64,000 nt of DNA. Origin: Bremerella sp. TYQ1 (GTDB taxonomy: Bacteria > Planctomycetota > Planctomycetia > Pirellulales > Pirellulaceae). A model generated the notes under the pieces. That model worked only from the letters and a program-made list of their open reading frames with translations, did no database searches and was not told the DNA's origin. The stretch is taken from contig NZ_CP083740.1 in NCBI RefSeq assembly GCF_020150455.1, positions 2,852,001 through 2,916,000 of the forward strand. The letters run 5' to 3'. The position numbers and the translations under genes were made by a program. Positions 44,920 to 53,565 of the stretch are shown here, piece after piece. Numbering within the stretch: position 1 is the first letter of the stretch; every line of letters starts with the position of its first letter.

Positions 44920-46128
44920 ATGGACCAAATCGACCTGGTGCGCAGCCTGAAAACCAAGAACGATACCAAGATCGTCATGTTCGTTGGCGACGGCCTGGGT
45001 GGACTGCCGCACGAGCCAGGCGGAAAGACCGAACTGGAAGCGGCTAAGACGCCAAACCTCGATGCACTTGCAGCCCAAAGCGTTCAGGGCGGAAGTATTC
45101 CCGTCAAGCCAGGCATCAGCCCAGGAAGTGGCCCCGGTCACTTGGGTCTGTTTGGCTACGACCCGCTGAAGTTTCTGATCGGTCGTGGCGCGTTGGAAGC
45201 AACGGGGATTGGCCTTCCGCTACAAGAAGGTGACGTTGCCGTCCGTTGTAACTTCTGCACGATCGACGCTGATGGCAATATCACCGATCGTCGCGCCGGC
45301 CGTATTCCTACCGAAGAGAGCGGCCCGCTGGCGGAAAGCCTCAACGCGATCAAGATTCCTGGCGTGGAAGTCATTGTTAAGCCCGTCAAGGAACATCGCT
45401 TCGTGGTGATCTTCCGTGGTGGTGATGGTCTCGGCGGTAACGTTGCCGATACCGATCCTCAAGCAACCGGCGTTCAGCCACTCGATCCTGTCGGAGCCGA
45501 CGACGCGAGCAACAAGACTGCCGCGATCGCCAAGCAGTTCGTCGAAGAAGCAAAGAAGATGCTGAAGGACGAAAAGAAAGCCAACTGTCTGACGATGCGA
45601 GGCTTCTCGGCTAAACCGTCGATTCCATCGTACGAAGAAGTATACGGTTTGAAGGCTGGTGCGATTGCCGTATACCCAATGTACAAGGGTCTCGCGAGCC
45701 TGGTCGGCATGGACATTCTCGGAAACGCTCAGTCGTTGGACGAAGAACTGGAAGTACTCAAGCAGCACTGGGACGACTACGACTTCTTCTTTATCCACTT
45801 TAAGTACACCGACTCGAGTGGCGAAGATGGCGATTTCGACGCCAAGGTCAAGCGAACCGAAGAGTTCGATGCCCAGATTCCGAAGATCCTTGACTTGAAG
45901 CCAGACGTACTGATCGTCACCGGCGACCACAGCACGCCATCGTTCCTGGCAAGCCACAGCTGGCACCCGGTTCCTACGTTGCTACACTCGAACTGCTGTC
46001 GACCGGATGGACATACCACCTTCGGCGAAGCGACTGCCTGTCGAGGTGGACTGGGCTTGTTTGAAGCTCAGTACTTGATGACGCTGGCCATGGCCAACGC
46101 CGGTCGCTTGCAGAAGTACGGCGCTTAG
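44920..46128 (+). CDS. apgM: Cofactor-independent phosphoglycerate mutase, archaeal type
   Basis: 402 residues from ATG 44920, with AGAGAGAG upstream. It belongs to the alkaline-phosphatase superfamily ApgM branch: MFVGDGLGGLPHEPGGKTEL (metal Asp), then GISPGSGPGHLGLFGYDPL with the catalytic Ser, FFIHFKYTD and VTGDHSTPS. It interconverts 3- and 2-phosphoglycerate in glycolysis. The archaeal form is also found in some bacteria, planctomycetes included. Single gene with a bidirectional terminator. Confidence 0.93.
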   Translation: MDQIDLVRSLKTKNDTKIVMFVGDGLGGLPHEPGGKTELEAAKTPNLDALAAQSVQGGSIPVKPGISPGSGPGHLGLFGYDPLKFLIGRGALEATGIGLPLQEGDVAVRCNFCTIDADGNITDRRAGRIPTEESGPLAESLNAIKIPGVEVIVKPVKEHRFVVIFRGGDGLGGNVADTDPQATGVQPLDPVGADDASNKTAAIAKQFVEEAKKMLKDEKKANCLTMRGFSAKPSIPSYEEVYGLKAGAIAVYPMYKGLASLVGMDILGNAQSLDEELEVLKQHWDDYDFFFIHFKYTDSSGEDGDFDAKVKRTEEFDAQIPKILDLKPDVLIVTGDHSTPSFLASHSWHPVPTLLHSNCCRPDGHTTFGEATACRGGLGLFEAQYLMTLAMANAGRLQKYGA

Positions 46129-46152
46129 TCGCTGAGAGCACGAGCAAAACAC

Positions 46153-46189
46153 AAATTGGGACGCGGGTTAACCTCGTCCCAATTTTTTT
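46153..46189. terminator. Bidirectional terminator between apgM and the small minus-strand gene
   Basis: AAATTGGGACG pairs perfectly with CGTCCCAATTT around an 11-nt loop, with a T tract after it. It overlaps the last codons of the minus-strand gene ending at 46168, closing both operons. Confidence 0.85.
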
Positions 46190-46467
46190 GCGCAGTGGTT
46201 TAGAACCGCCAACAAGACTTCATCTGAACAAGTGGGATCATCCACGAAGAACCACCACTCGCCCAGTTGCGTGTTGCCAGCAAACGTGTGCTGTTGATAT
46301 TTGAAATGAATCCAGGCCTCGGTGACTCCATCGGAAACAAAGCTGGTGATCTTTGTACCAGGTAACTTTGTTAGGTGATCCCGGAGTTCCTCGAAGGGGA
46401 AACACTCTGGTAGCGAACCAAAGTGCCGCGAGCCGTCGTGCATCGATAGGTCGATTAGCTGAATCAC
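46168..46467 (-). CDS. Small protein of unknown function, last gene of the MoxR operon
   Basis: About 99 residues from GTG 46467, 7 nt after the previous stop; ATG 46497 (overlapping start) and ATG 46443 are alternatives. Composition is ordinary: GSLPECFPFEELRDHLTKL, ITSFVSDGVTEAWIHFKY, FAGNTQLGEWWFFVDDP. No signal peptide, helix or known domain. Confidence 0.55.
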   Translation of the reverse strand: MIQLIDLSMHDGSRHFGSLPECFPFEELRDHLTKLPGTKITSFVSDGVTEAWIHFKYQQHTFAGNTQLGEWWFFVDDPTCSDEVLLAVLNHCAKKLGRG

Positions 46468-46474
46468 GCGAAGT

Positions 46475-47683
46475 CTATTCCGACTCGAAGCGAGCATCGA
46501 ACCAGTTGGCATGGTCAAGCACGTCTGCGCCGTCGGCAAATTCAACGACCAACGCGATTCCCTTCATTCCGTCGACATAGACATCGACATCTAAGGGAGC
46601 TTGTCCCCCACGAACGATCGGGCTTTCGTAGAGATTCTTCCATGCTTTGCCATCTTCAGTAGCGAAGACTTTGAAGATCACGCTCCCACCGCCATCGGTG
46701 TCGTCGTCGATACCGACTTTCGCCCGAAAACGTTTGTCACTTTCCTCGACGCGATAAGCAAGCCGGGAAGTCGCGTGCAAGCCAAGCCCTTTCTGACTGA
46801 CAAAGCCATCGGACTTGAGCGTACCGCCGAGGACATTTCGGTCCTTCCGATAGTCCCAGTTCGTACTTAAAAAGCCGAGACTCTTGAAACCAATCGCCTT
46901 CAAATCGCTGAGGTACCGTACGCTGGTGCCGACAGGTCGCAAATAAGTGACGTAGTCGTAAGCATTTTCTAAGGAGGAAGACGTTAGCCGTTGCCCACTT
47001 GCCATACGCAATTTAAGGTGATCGTCGTCCAAGTGTAATTCTTCCGACAACAGCATCGAACCATCACTAAGCCCTAGCCAGACACCTCGGTCAGGCTTGG
47101 AACGACGCCCCACTGTTTGCGCGAACAAAATTTCAGAGACTCGATTCCGATCCAGCTTCAACGCGTTCTCGCCAAGTTGAAATTCGATTTGTAACGGGGT
47201 CAATCGGCGGAACGTTCCGTCGATGTAGTCGCCGTTGATAAGAACCAGACGATCGCGATTGCCGTCGTATTGTGCAATGCGGTCCAGCGAATGTTGCGTC
47301 TTGTCGGAATCGAGATAGGCCCTAAGCAAAAGCCCCCGCACGGAACGCAAGGGGAATGTCATGTCGTCCCAAATCGGATTGAACGCGTGCAGCGTTGTCC
47401 CTTCACTTCGGAGTTCCTTCGACACAATCTGGCTACCATCTTCGAGCAATATAACGCTGTCGTCACGAATCAGTTTCGGGTTTCCAAAGCGAACGACGTT
47501 TTTTGCATCGAGGGGACCTTCCACGGTCGTCCATTGATCGAGCGATTCAATCTGCAAGAGAGCGACGTTTTTATCAGGCTGACCGATGGACGTCACAACA
47601 CCACGAACGGTCGATTGACCGCAAGCAAACGAGACCGCAAGAGCAACCCAGGCAAACGAAATCGTGCGAGCAACAAACTGCAT
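46475..47683 (-). CDS. Secreted NPCBM/NEW2-domain protein
   Basis: 402 residues with a signal peptide to about 22. The last 140 residues (YLSDLKAIGFKSLGFLSTNW, GLGLHATSRLAYRVEE, FRAKVGIDDDTDGGGSVIFK) match the NPCBM jelly-roll that binds carbohydrate. The N-terminal part is beta-rich with no catalytic motif. Its start shares one base with the stop of the cyclase-like gene upstream, so it is coupled. A cell-surface glycan role is inferred. Confidence 0.85.
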   Translation of the reverse strand: MQFVARTISFAWVALAVSFACGQSTVRGVVTSIGQPDKNVALLQIESLDQWTTVEGPLDAKNVVRFGNPKLIRDDSVILLEDGSQIVSKELRSEGTTLHAFNPIWDDMTFPLRSVRGLLLRAYLDSDKTQHSLDRIAQYDGNRDRLVLINGDYIDGTFRRLTPLQIEFQLGENALKLDRNRVSEILFAQTVGRRSKPDRGVWLGLSDGSMLLSEELHLDDDHLKLRMASGQRLTSSSLENAYDYVTYLRPVGTSVRYLSDLKAIGFKSLGFLSTNWDYRKDRNVLGGTLKSDGFVSQKGLGLHATSRLAYRVEESDKRFRAKVGIDDDTDGGGSVIFKVFATEDGKAWKNLYESPIVRGGQAPLDVDVYVDGMKGIALVVEFADGADVLDHANWFDARFESE

Positions 47684-48750
47684 TATTTTTGGAAGATCGG
47701 TAGATAGTTGTTAGGTAACTGAAGCACGATGCATGCCATCGCGGTGCCATACTCGGGGCAGACGAAATCGGTCCAGAAACCTTGGGCCGTCTGACGTTCC
47801 TGTAAGACTTCGCGAATCATCCGGTAATACCGTTCCCATCGCTGAGTTCCAACATGCCAGAATGCCTGGGCCGCATAGTACTGACCGTAGAAGAAGTGAT
47901 TGTTTCCGCGGAAGGTGCTTTCCTGCGGCAAGTTGTCGTCGAGGTATTGCAGGGCCCGATCAACCACTTCCCCTTCATAAATCCCGGCACTGTAAAGAGC
48001 CACCACGCCTGCAGCCGAACGAGGAAACGCACTTGGGCCCCCGCTAAGCATGTAACTAAATCCACCGTCCGCATTTTGACTTCGTGTGACGTAATTGATG
48101 CAGCGGTCGACGGTTTCGTTTGGCACGAAGATACCTGCGTTGCGTGCCGCGCGAAGGGCCATCATCTGGCAAACTGTAACAGAGATATCGGCTTCGCTAC
48201 GAACCGGTTGATAACGCCATCCCCCATCGGCATTCTGAGTATCGACGATCAGCTTTACCGCAGCTCGTACGGTATCGCGAAGTTCTGCCGATTGGGTCAT
48301 GCCATAAACTTCGGCGAGAAAGAGCGTGGCAAAACCATGACCGTACATCGGCCCATGAGTTCGGGCATTCGGGACTGCCACGAAGCCACCGCTTTGCGTA
48401 TTCGCGAGCAGATAGTCTAAACAAGCAGAAATGTTGTTGCCGTACGGTCCACGATTCGGCGAACTTCCGGCGGCCATGAACGCGAGTCCAGCGAGCCCAA
48501 CGACTGCCGTATTCGCTCGATACCCATCGTTGCCAAACGCTCCTCGTTGGGCGCCATCCATCGTTTGCCGCTGAACAAGGTACTGAAGTCCACGGTCGAT
48601 ACTGGCTTGGACATCGCGAGTGATCAATCCCTTGGAACCACGACGTGATGTGCCACGCCACTCTTGCGCGGCCAGCAGCGAACCGAGGCCGCCAGTAGCG
48701 GCGGCAGCAACGGCCGATTTCAAGATGGTTCGACGGGGTAGTTCGTACAT
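47683..48750 (-). CDS. Prenyltransferase/squalene-cyclase-repeat protein, exported
   Basis: 355 residues. A Tat-like signal LPRRTILKSAVAAAATGG precedes repeated alpha/alpha units with QW-type marks: DGAQRGAFGNDGYRANTA, NTQSGGFVAVPNART, DTQNADGGWRYQPVRS, and SQNADGGFSYMLSGG. These form an alpha-6/alpha-6 barrel as in squalene-hopene cyclase, but the protein lacks the DxDD acid motif, so terpene cyclisation is doubtful. It is probably a binding or inactive relative. It lies in the middle of the MoxR operon. Confidence 0.85.
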   Translation of the reverse strand: MYELPRRTILKSAVAAAATGGLGSLLAAQEWRGTSRRGSKGLITRDVQASIDRGLQYLVQRQTMDGAQRGAFGNDGYRANTAVVGLAGLAFMAAGSSPNRGPYGNNISACLDYLLANTQSGGFVAVPNARTHGPMYGHGFATLFLAEVYGMTQSAELRDTVRAAVKLIVDTQNADGGWRYQPVRSEADISVTVCQMMALRAARNAGIFVPNETVDRCINYVTRSQNADGGFSYMLSGGPSAFPRSAAGVVALYSAGIYEGEVVDRALQYLDDNLPQESTFRGNNHFFYGQYYAAQAFWHVGTQRWERYYRMIREVLQERQTAQGFWTDFVCPEYGTAMACIVLQLPNNYLPIFQK

Positions 48751-48763
48751 GCTTCGATTCAGT

Positions 48764-49687
48764 TTATTCGTCTTCCAGTTCGGCCAACTTACGGAAGTAC
48801 TCCTGCGTTAGACGTTCGTACTTTGGCAGAAACCGTTCCATAGAACTGTTGGAAATTTGTTTGCGAAGGTGAGGCGGCAAGTTCCCCCAAGCTTTTTTGA
48901 TCAACGCGTCTTGTTCTTCCGGCGAGATGGCAAGCACTTTACCGTCGCGTAACTCGTCCGAACTCTCTTGGGAGTCTTGACTTGATTCGCCTTGCTGCAT
49001 CTCCGCTTCCGATGGCTGTGTATCGCTGCCTTGCTGGCCTTCAGGCATCGGCTGATTTTGCCCTTGCTGTTGACTTTGCGATTGTTCCTGCTGTTGCTGA
49101 CTGCCAGGCTGCTTCTGCTGCTGCGAACCTTTTTGCTGACCTTGCTGTTGGCTCTGGTTTTGATTCTGCTGTTGTTGGTTTTGCTGTTGGTTCTGTTGCT
49201 GCGAATTGCTATTGGACTGACTTTGGTTGTTTTGCTGGCTTTGCTGTTCCAGCAGCTTCTCAATCTCTTCAATGATCTCTTGCTGCATAGCGACCGTTCT
49301 CGATTCGGCTTGCCCGTCAGCGATACGCTGTTGAACTTGTCGCATCAGTCCACCAATTTTTGATAGCGGGTCTTCGCTCTGCATCTGCTCCGTTTGGTCT
49401 GCCCCAAACCCTCGCGGCCCTCCGTCGGAGTCAGCCGAAAGATCAGGCTGTAGGCCTTGCTCGGTGGGTGGCTTCGAGTCGTCGGGAGCCGTTTTCGCGT
49501 CTTCCGGCAAATCGATATCGTCGAATAGATCGCTTCCCAAATCGTTAAACAGTTCTTCGTCTAACGAAGACATGCCAGCGCCATCGTCGGCAGGCTCTTG
49601 TGCCGACACCGGCATTGCGAGCACCAACAGGGAAAAGATCATCCCCAGAAAAACAGGGGCTACGAAGCCGTTAAACTTCATTGTCAT
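48764..49687 (-). CDS. Secreted Gln/Ser-rich low-complexity protein
   Basis: 307 residues with a signal peptide (FLGMIFSLLVLAMPVSAQ). The middle (about 145-225) is nearly all Gln, Asn and Ser, for example SQQQNQQQNQQQQNQ. The C-terminus has an ordinary helical part, LIKKAWGNLPPHLRKQISN, then PKYERLTQEYFRKLAEL, a pattern found beside DUF4175 proteins. It overlaps the large coiled-coil gene by 17 bp. Its short charged C-terminus may be the interaction part. Confidence 0.75.
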   Translation of the reverse strand: MTMKFNGFVAPVFLGMIFSLLVLAMPVSAQEPADDGAGMSSLDEELFNDLGSDLFDDIDLPEDAKTAPDDSKPPTEQGLQPDLSADSDGGPRGFGADQTEQMQSEDPLSKIGGLMRQVQQRIADGQAESRTVAMQQEIIEEIEKLLEQQSQQNNQSQSNSNSQQQNQQQNQQQQNQNQSQQQGQQKGSQQQKQPGSQQQQEQSQSQQQGQNQPMPEGQQGSDTQPSEAEMQQGESSQDSQESSDELRDGKVLAISPEEQDALIKKAWGNLPPHLRKQISNSSMERFLPKYERLTQEYFRKLAELEDE

Positions 49688-52600
49688 CCTCCTGCGATGG
49701 CTCGGCCGGTTCTGGCTCGGCTGGTTCGATGTCGGGAAGATTGTCAGGATCGAACATCTCTTCCTCGGTATTCTTAATCAAGTTCAACGTCATCTCGGAC
49801 AACCGCCCCTGCTCTGCCGAGAGGCGAGCGAGTTCCGCTTGGTCGATTTCTTCGGCTGCAGCCTCAAGACGCTTGCCGATCGATTCCGTCCGAGCCTTGA
49901 GCGACTGCTGCATCATCTTCAGTAGACGGAGCTGAGCTGTTTGGCTGATTCCATCTTGGCTGCCGGACGCTTGTTGTTGCCCTTGCTCTTGTTGTTCCTG
50001 GTTTTCCTGTTGCTCTTGATTTTGCGTTGGCGATTGCTTCTGCTCTTCTTCCATCGCAGCAATCAACTGCTCAAGCCGATCGACCGCTTCGTTTGCGAGG
50101 GAAAGCATTTGGGCGTCGACTTTTCCGGTATCGAGCAAACGCGACAAATCGGTCGTGACTTCCGCCGTCAACTGCAACGACAAGTAATAGACCTCTGCTT
50201 TCGCAATCGAATCGGCAAACAACCGGATTTCGTCGGTTAACATTGCTTGCTCAAGCGCCGTCCCGGCGAGCGTCTGCTGTTGCCCGGCAGTGAGCTGCCC
50301 GTTAGCAGTGTTGAATTCATCCAAGCGAACCAGTTCGTCGCGAATGCGTGTTTGACGAATAATGAGCTGTTCGATCGATTGCTTCAACTTCGCCGCTTGT
50401 TCCTGGGCTAGATCTTGTTGAACTTGCTCTTGCTGCTTTTGAAGCTCCTGTTGGGCATCTTCTAAGTCCTGCTGAGCTTGATCGATTTCATCTTGTAGCT
50501 GCTGAGCGTCCATGTTCTGGGCGTTTTGCGCCGCATCCTCCAGTCGCTGGGCAGCGTCGCGAACTTTTTCGGCGGCTTTGTTGGCAGACAGACGCTCTAA
50601 CTTTCGTGCAAGTTGCTCGGCTTGTTCCTGAAGCTGCTTGGCCTGTTGCGAGAGTTTCTCCATCTGCCGCTGTTGAGACTGCCGCTGTTGAGACTGCTGC
50701 GATTGGGAATCATTCGCCGATTGCGATTGAGCATCCTCCGCTTTCCGCTTTAGTTCTTTTTGCTGATTCTGCAGTTCCTCGAGCTCTTGCGACGTTTCTG
50801 CTAGCTTGCGAAGTAACTCTTTTTTGTCGGTCTCGCGACGATTTTGCAACGTATCGAGCACATCCTCCAAAGATTTGGCTACTTGCTCTTGCGACTCTTT
50901 GGCAGACGAAAGCTGGTTCTCTTCAATCCGTTGGCTGGCCTGACGCATTCTTTGAGATACGGCTGAGTCACGATTTTCACTTACCGCATCCTTAAGCGTG
51001 TCGGCCACCTCTTCGCTTTCCGGATTGTTTTCCAGCATGTCACGCATCCGCGATTGAATACGATCCAGTTCACCGGCCAGGTTCGCTTGCTGTTCGGCCA
51101 TTTGCTTGAGATCGGCGCGTTCCTCCGGCGTCATCCGCTCGACATCTTGCCCCAATGTTTCGGCCTGTTTCGCTTCGACGTTTTTGCTGAGATCTTGTTG
51201 TCGGTTCGCCAGCTCTCGGACATCCATGGCGAATCGGCGGAACGTATCCCACTTGTTGAGATCGTTCTGCCAGTCTTGCAACTCGCCAGCGACTTTTTCC
51301 TGCCGCTTGCCGATTTCTTCCAGCTGATCTTTCGTACGTTTACCTGGCTCTTCCTTCTCCTCCGAAGGACTCATCGGATTCTCAGATGCTTCCGAATCAG
51401 GCGAGTCGCTACTTTCTGAAGGCTCATCGCCATTTGACTGTTCTTCCCCAGAGCGTGAATCACCACTGGGCGTGTTTGCCTGGGAGGACTCACTTGTCTC
51501 AGATTCGCCTGACGAAGCTTCCCCTGACTTTGGTGCCTGGCGTCGCAGTTCCGTTATTTCGGATTCGATCGGCGACAACTCGGAATTGGCAACGGCTTCG
51601 ATCTTCTCTTTGAGGTCTTGTAAAATTTCCGAGGCGTCATGATCGGCTTGCCGATTCTGCTTTAGTTCCTCGAGCAGTTCGTCAATTTGCTGAGCAGCGC
51701 TGTCGCGACCTCCGGTAAGCTTTTCACGGACGCTCTTCTGGTTTTGCTCGCCATTTTGAAGATTGGCGAGTTCAGCTGGACCAAGCTCCGATCCTTCTTC
51801 CAACTTTATCTCAACACTACGCGTCTGCTGCCGGGCATCTTGTTGAAGCCGACGAGCTTCGGCGATCTTGGTAATGATCTCTCGCTGTTGACGATTGACA
51901 CGTTGATCCAACTGTTCTTCGGAGATAATCGTAATTACTCGTGGCAAGCTCTTTCCTTGCTGCGGCCGGTAATCGTCCGCCAAAATCGTCAGTTCCAACA
52001 CGTCGCCTGGCACAAGATTTTCGAGCTTTGCCAGATCAAGGGCATAGCTGATCTCCAAATCCTGACTGGCCCCCATCACCAGGTTGCTGGGGGCGGACTC
52101 GAACGGCCGATCTTCCGGGCCTTCGTAGAGAAGTTCCTCCAAGAGAACGGAATCATCCGCCGACTTCTTAACCAACAACTTTACGTTTTGTGTTTGAAGA
52201 TCGTCCCGTACACCAGCAGAAAGCTCGAGCAATGCCGACGAGGTCAACGAACGATTTCTATCTGGTTGAATCCAAGAAACAACGGGAGCCTTGTCTGGGA
52301 TGACTCGCACCGGGTAACGCTGCCCCTCGGCCTTCTTTAGCCCTGACTCGACGGTCACTTCAATCCAATAGTTGCCACTTTTGGCAAGCGTAGGGAGTGG
52401 CGTGCCCTCGTCCAATTCATCTGGCTGAGGCGTTGAAAACTGGTATCCGTCTTCAGCGATGTTTAATGGATAGGAATTCGACTTGCCGCCTGCTTCCAGC
52501 ACCAAGTTGGCCTGGGTAATTTTCTGGTCGACTTTGCCGAATAGCTGAATGCTGGTTCCTTCGATCGCGATAATTGACCGAGGCGATTGACTTGGTAACC

Positions 52601-53540
52601 AGCGTGTATAGGCAGGCGGAGCCAATGTAACTTGTACGTCCGAGAACTTCGGCGGACGAACTACATTGACCGCATGCCAGGTCATCGTGTCGTCATCCCC
52701 CCCTTGGACGCGAAACTCGAACGGCTGCTGAATTCCGTCCAGCTGATACACCATCCGATTCGCTTCTCGATCTAACTGCATCGGATGCGTCATCGGACGA
52801 ACACCAGATTCGTAACGCACCTGGAGTTCTACCATCTCTGGCAGGCGTTGATTGAGGTCCTCCACTTCGATCGTCGCGCGACCTCCCAGGGGGACAACCT
52901 CCGGAGGATCGACCAACGCTAAGTTATTTTGCCGAGGCCACTCGACCGACTTCCAAGGCATGGCCAAGCGACTGACCGCGGTGCCAAACTGCTGAGGAGA
53001 GAATAACAGTACCGAGGCAAGTACGAACGCAATGCCGAGCAACGCATAGATCGCACGCGTTGCCAGTTGTCGATTGAGAGCCACCGACAAGTCGGTATAC
53101 GTTAACGTGTCGGCCATTTCGTTGATATGTTTTCGACGGAAGTAAGGCGAACTTCCGTTGGCATCTTCTTCGTCTTGCTCCAAGAAAAACAAGGCGCTCG
53201 AAATCTTGTCTTTCAGTTCTGGAAAGAACTGCTCGATCCGTTTAGCAATCTGCAGAAGCGACGGTGACCACTTCCACGCCGGCACGATCCACCAAAGGAT
53301 CGAAAAGATGATTCCACCGATAGTTACCAGCGAAAGAAACCAACGCGTACCGATATCGTTTTGGCGAAGCAAGAAATCGAACAGGGCCATCCCAAGCAAA
53401 ATCGAGAGGATCGTTACGATTCCCCAGGCGGTTCCGCGCATACGAACCCGACGCATCGCCCCATGGCGAGCTTCTTCCACACGCTTGACGACCACGTGAT
53501 GGATAGGTGCGGGATTCGAGTTTTGAGGATCTGAGGTCAT
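49671..53540 (-). CDS. DUF4175-like large coiled-coil membrane protein
   Basis: 1289 residues. Three membrane helices lie at about 34-55, 66-90 and 163-183 (GIVTILSILLGMALFDFLL; LVTIGGIIFSILWWIV; IYALLGIAFVLASVLLF). A beta-rich middle (about 210-560) follows. A long coiled coil rich in Gln, Glu and Ala then fills the remainder, with Ser/Glu-rich linkers (SGESETSESSQANTPSGDS) and Gln runs. It ends in helices and an acidic tail. Family DUF4175 sits in MoxR/VWA operons. It is predicted to be an inner-membrane scaffold; function unknown. Confidence 0.85.
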   Translation of the reverse strand: MTSDPQNSNPAPIHHVVVKRVEEARHGAMRRVRMRGTAWGIVTILSILLGMALFDFLLRQNDIGTRWFLSLVTIGGIIFSILWWIVPAWKWSPSLLQIAKRIEQFFPELKDKISSALFFLEQDEEDANGSSPYFRRKHINEMADTLTYTDLSVALNRQLATRAIYALLGIAFVLASVLLFSPQQFGTAVSRLAMPWKSVEWPRQNNLALVDPPEVVPLGGRATIEVEDLNQRLPEMVELQVRYESGVRPMTHPMQLDREANRMVYQLDGIQQPFEFRVQGGDDDTMTWHAVNVVRPPKFSDVQVTLAPPAYTRWLPSQSPRSIIAIEGTSIQLFGKVDQKITQANLVLEAGGKSNSYPLNIAEDGYQFSTPQPDELDEGTPLPTLAKSGNYWIEVTVESGLKKAEGQRYPVRVIPDKAPVVSWIQPDRNRSLTSSALLELSAGVRDDLQTQNVKLLVKKSADDSVLLEELLYEGPEDRPFESAPSNLVMGASQDLEISYALDLAKLENLVPGDVLELTILADDYRPQQGKSLPRVITIISEEQLDQRVNRQQREIITKIAEARRLQQDARQQTRSVEIKLEEGSELGPAELANLQNGEQNQKSVREKLTGGRDSAAQQIDELLEELKQNRQADHDASEILQDLKEKIEAVANSELSPIESEITELRRQAPKSGEASSGESETSESSQANTPSGDSRSGEEQSNGDEPSESSDSPDSEASENPMSPSEEKEEPGKRTKDQLEEIGKRQEKVAGELQDWQNDLNKWDTFRRFAMDVRELANRQQDLSKNVEAKQAETLGQDVERMTPEERADLKQMAEQQANLAGELDRIQSRMRDMLENNPESEEVADTLKDAVSENRDSAVSQRMRQASQRIEENQLSSAKESQEQVAKSLEDVLDTLQNRRETDKKELLRKLAETSQELEELQNQQKELKRKAEDAQSQSANDSQSQQSQQRQSQQRQMEKLSQQAKQLQEQAEQLARKLERLSANKAAEKVRDAAQRLEDAAQNAQNMDAQQLQDEIDQAQQDLEDAQQELQKQQEQVQQDLAQEQAAKLKQSIEQLIIRQTRIRDELVRLDEFNTANGQLTAGQQQTLAGTALEQAMLTDEIRLFADSIAKAEVYYLSLQLTAEVTTDLSRLLDTGKVDAQMLSLANEAVDRLEQLIAAMEEEQKQSPTQNQEQQENQEQQEQGQQQASGSQDGISQTAQLRLLKMMQQSLKARTESIGKRLEAAAEEIDQAELARLSAEQGRLSEMTLNLIKNTEEEMFDPDNLPDIEPAEPEPAEPSQEDDNEV

Positions 53541-53565
53541 CCGTTTCGATCTTTACTCAGGAAAA

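Noticed and set aside
48982..49363. Leu-rich apparent membrane protein on the plus strand
   Set aside because: It is the reverse of the Gln-codon tract of the Gln-rich gene, not a real membrane protein.
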